Assembly: GCA_022566535.1 (NCBI GenBank)
Contig: JADFIR010000025.1
Span: forward strand, 1-44,870
Source of the DNA: Planctomycetota bacterium
GTDB lineage: Bacteria; Planctomycetota; Phycisphaerae; Phycisphaerales; SM1A02
Reading direction: 5' to 3'
Length of the DNA: 44,870 bases
Shown: positions 41,255-44,870 of the stretch, in pieces
Layout of the letters: the number at the start of each line of letters is the position of its first letter
Position numbering within the stretch: the stretch's first letter is position 1
Program-made: the position numbers and the translations under genes
The notes under the pieces: model-generated
Databases searched by the model: none
The model's input: the letters and a program-made list of their open reading frames with translations, nothing else
Told to the model about the DNA's origin: nothing

Positions 41255-41611
41255 CACCAGACTCTCCCGGCCGGCTCGCCCCCGAATCGGCTGAATCCGG
41301 CCGCTCAACGCGCTGTGAGTGTATTGTCGCTTGGGAAGCCGGGGAACCGGGGAGCCCAATCCTAATTCGGCGCAAACGATGGTCCCTGCCGCCCGCGCAA
41401 GCGTCTTTTTGTGCACCCAAGGCCGAAAATGGTTGGCACTGAGTGCGAATCGCGGGTAAACTCCATCTTGTAAGGGGCTGGGCTCGCCGCCGCTGAGGGG
41501 CTGCAAGGCGGTTTTGCGAGCGTGTGTTCGTGGTATGGAGATATTCGGACCCGCTGCGGTGGTATATCACCAACTTCCGGGGTTCGGAGGGATTTCGAAG
41601 GAGTCGTATTG
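41255..41611. other. Divergent intergenic region between the TPR lipoprotein and the di-heme oxidoreductase
   Basis: The 357 bases should hold promoters in both directions. A plausible + strand pair is listed separately at 41433-41462. No strong inverted repeat is seen. Open frames crossing this region belong to unsupported longer starts of the two genes. Confidence 0.4.
41433..41462 (+). promoter_or_regulatory. Possible sigma70-like promoter of the di-heme oxidoreductase gene
   Basis: TTGGCA (41433-41438) and TAAACT (41457-41462) are 18 bases apart; they match the -35 and -10 consensus at five and four of six positions. The distance to the gene's ATG 41612 is about 150 bases, so a long leader would follow. 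The match is weak enough to arise by chance. Confidence 0.3.
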
Positions 41612-43345
<1,734 letters not shown>

Positions 43346-43419
43346 CGGTCGCTCGAAACGGCCGCATTGCATTGCGATAGATTGAACAAGGCGTCTGCAA
43401 GGCAAAGAAAGGGTGCATC

Positions 43420-44870
43420 ATGCGATGGGTCTATCAGACAGCTGTGGTAGTGACGTGTCTGCTGGTCACGGCTCCGGCTCTGGCCTCCGATTGGGTCAAA
43501 TTCACCAACGAGACTTCGACGCGACTGGTGGCGGACTCCTCGCTCGGCGCCAACGACACCGAAGAGAAGGACTATGCCTGGGGCGACGTGGACCAGGACG
43601 GCGACATCGACCTGATCGTGGTGCGCAAGCAGCCCTTCACCACAACGGGCAAGAGGGCCAACGTACTGTTCCTCAACGAAGGCGGCGTCCTTATCGACCG
43701 CACCGCGCAGTACGCCTCAGCCTCGGACGTCCCCGGCGATCAGGGCTTCCTGACACCGACCAACGACCGCGACGTGGTGTTGGCGGACTTCAACAACGAC
43801 GGCTTCCTGGACATCATCACCGCCGTGACGCTGACGGACAACCAGGCCAAACATCTTTCGCACCCGCGGGTGTACATCAACCTGGGCAAAGACCTCGACG
43901 AGAACTGGCTGGGGTTTGAATACCAGGACGCCCGCATCCCACAGATGCATCCCAACGCCGGGCCGCGATTCTGCTCGGTCGCGGTCGGCGACGTCACCGG
44001 AGACGGGTACGCTGATCTGTACTTCGGCGACTACGACAGCGGCCTCCCAGGGCAGATCTACGACTACCAGAACAAGCTGCTGATCAACGCCGGCAAGGCC
44101 AACCCCGGGTTCTTCACCGACGAGAGCACACTCCGCATGGGCAGCCTGTACAACTACGGCGGCGCCGTCGGCGTGGAGGACTACCTCTTCGGCGCCTTCG
44201 GGGCGGCCAGCATCATCGCCGACCTCAATGGCGACGGTGTCAACGACGTCGTCAAGCAAACGTCGCTGAACCCGCCGCAGCACGTGGCGATTGTGTACAA
44301 CGATCTCCTTGACGAAGGCTTCTTCAACTTCTATGACATAGTCAACGACCTCGCGCCGTACTTCGTCAGCGCCGGCGATCTGAACGGCGACGGCCGGCTG
44401 GACCTCGTGATCACCGACGATGGGACTGACCGCTACCTGCTCAACACCGGCAATGACGCCAACGGCCACGCCCAGTTCAGCCAGCACAGTTTCACCAATA
44501 GCGGCGGGTTTGGCAGCAACTCGGTGATCGCGGACCTCAACAACGACGGTCACAATGATGTGATCATCGCCGACGTAGACGTCGATATTCCCGGCTGCAC
44601 CCGACGCACCTTCATCTATCGCAATCTCGGCAATGTGCCCAACGTCTCGTTCCAGGAGCAGGGACAGGTCATTCCCAACGCCATGCTCCTGGGCGTGCAC
44701 GACGTGGCCGTCTTCGATATCAACGGCGACAACTGGCTCGACCTGGTGATCGGGCGCTGCGGCGGTACCCAGGTCTGGATGAACCAACCGCCGGTGTCCG
44801 TATCCTTCGGCTATCCCCAGGGCTTGCCGGACATGGTGCCTCCCGGCGAGCCGTTCGCCATCCAGGTGGA
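43420..44870 (+). CDS. Secreted FG-GAP/VCBS-repeat protein, 3' end outside window
   Basis: The frame opens at ATG 43420 and stays open to the window end (483 complete codons), so the protein is longer. A signal peptide is visible (basic start, VVVTCLLVTAPALA, cleavage before SDW). Repeated D-x-D-x-D-G or D-x-N-x-D-G loops follow (DVDQDGDIDLI, DFNNDGFLDII, DVTGDGYADLY, DLNGDGVNDVV, DLNGDGRLDLV, DLNNDGHNDVI, DINGDNWLDLV), typical of integrin-like beta-propellers. The visible end (SVSFGYPQGLPDMVPPGEPF) begins a new domain. It is 74 bases downstream of the di-heme oxidoreductase, on the same strand, and could be co-transcribed with it. Confidence 0.86.
   Translation, partial: MRWVYQTAVVVTCLLVTAPALASDWVKFTNETSTRLVADSSLGANDTEEKDYAWGDVDQDGDIDLIVVRKQPFTTTGKRANVLFLNEGGVLIDRTAQYASASDVPGDQGFLTPTNDRDVVLADFNNDGFLDIITAVTLTDNQAKHLSHPRVYINLGKDLDENWLGFEYQDARIPQMHPNAGPRFCSVAVGDVTGDGYADLYFGDYDSGLPGQIYDYQNKLLINAGKANPGFFTDESTLRMGSLYNYGGAVGVEDYLFGAFGAASIIADLNGDGVNDVVKQTSLNPPQHVAIVYNDLLDEGFFNFYDIVNDLAPYFVSAGDLNGDGRLDLVITDDGTDRYLLNTGNDANGHAQFSQHSFTNSGGFGSNSVIADLNNDGHNDVIIADVDVDIPGCTRRTFIYRNLGNVPNVSFQEQGQVIPNAMLLGVHDVAVFDINGDNWLDLVIGRCGGTQVWMNQPPVSVSFGYPQGLPDMVPPGEPFAIQV

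Noticed and set aside
43717-44787. A 356-codon - strand frame opposite the FG-GAP gene
   Set aside because: Its valine-rich repeats mirror the calcium loops of the + strand gene and have no motif of their own.

Overview
The window is a high-GC bacterial chromosome segment, most probably from a planctomycete close to Phycisphaerae. The strongest clue is the tail of the di-heme oxidoreductase (41612-43345). It carries DCNxNG/NGIPDEC calcium-loop repeats followed by two DxDGDGxVGILDLLxLLSNWG units, a signature I associate with secreted planctomycete proteins. FG-GAP/CRTAC1 proteins, TPR lipoproteins and a TPR-fused multiheme cytochrome agree with this. The assignment is inference; there is no rRNA or other strong marker.

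Region 1 (1-8565) is aerobic phenylacetate catabolism. It holds the end of paaC, then paaD, then a complete 2-oxoacid dehydrogenase complex (E1 alpha, E1 beta, E2, E3), all on the + strand. These meet paaY and paaN on the - strand. The layout suggests that acyl-CoA formation from a 2-oxoacid is coupled to the phenylacetyl-CoA epoxidase pathway. Two unrelated families of dispersed inverted-repeat DNA sit here: one translated in frame inside the E2 linker, and one as an inverted pair between paaN and paaY.

Region 2 (8827-11307) is one secreted or membrane-anchored protein with seven CXXCH haem sites and a TPR tail.

Region 3 (11365-36470) is a large surface-glycan locus. A short - strand pair (a nucleotidyltransferase-kinase and a GT2) diverges from a + strand operon of seven genes: CgeB-like glycosyltransferase, methyltransferase, GSCFA protein, PhyH-type dioxygenase, sensor-methyltransferase, radical SAM/SPASM and a KpsS-like transferase. 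This operon converges on a - strand operon of about twelve genes: GT2, SpsF-type cytidylyltransferase, Gfo/Idh oxidoreductase, DegT aminotransferase, epimerase, formyltransferase, NeuB-type synthase, second formyltransferase, polysaccharide deacetylase, AsnB-type amidotransferase and two methyltransferases. Many of these genes overlap by 4 bp (ATGA or GTGA). Together they look able to make, activate and transfer an amino or nonulosonic sugar with formyl, methyl or amide decorations. No flippase, polymerase or ABC exporter is seen inside the window.

Region 4 (36843-44870) holds a tRNA-Arg(CCU), a small lipoprotein with a clear terminator, an unrecognised helical protein, a TPR lipoprotein/CRTAC1 pair, the di-heme oxidoreductase with its calcium-binding tail, and a secreted FG-GAP protein cut by the window end. 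No CRISPR array, transposase, integrase or rRNA gene was seen.
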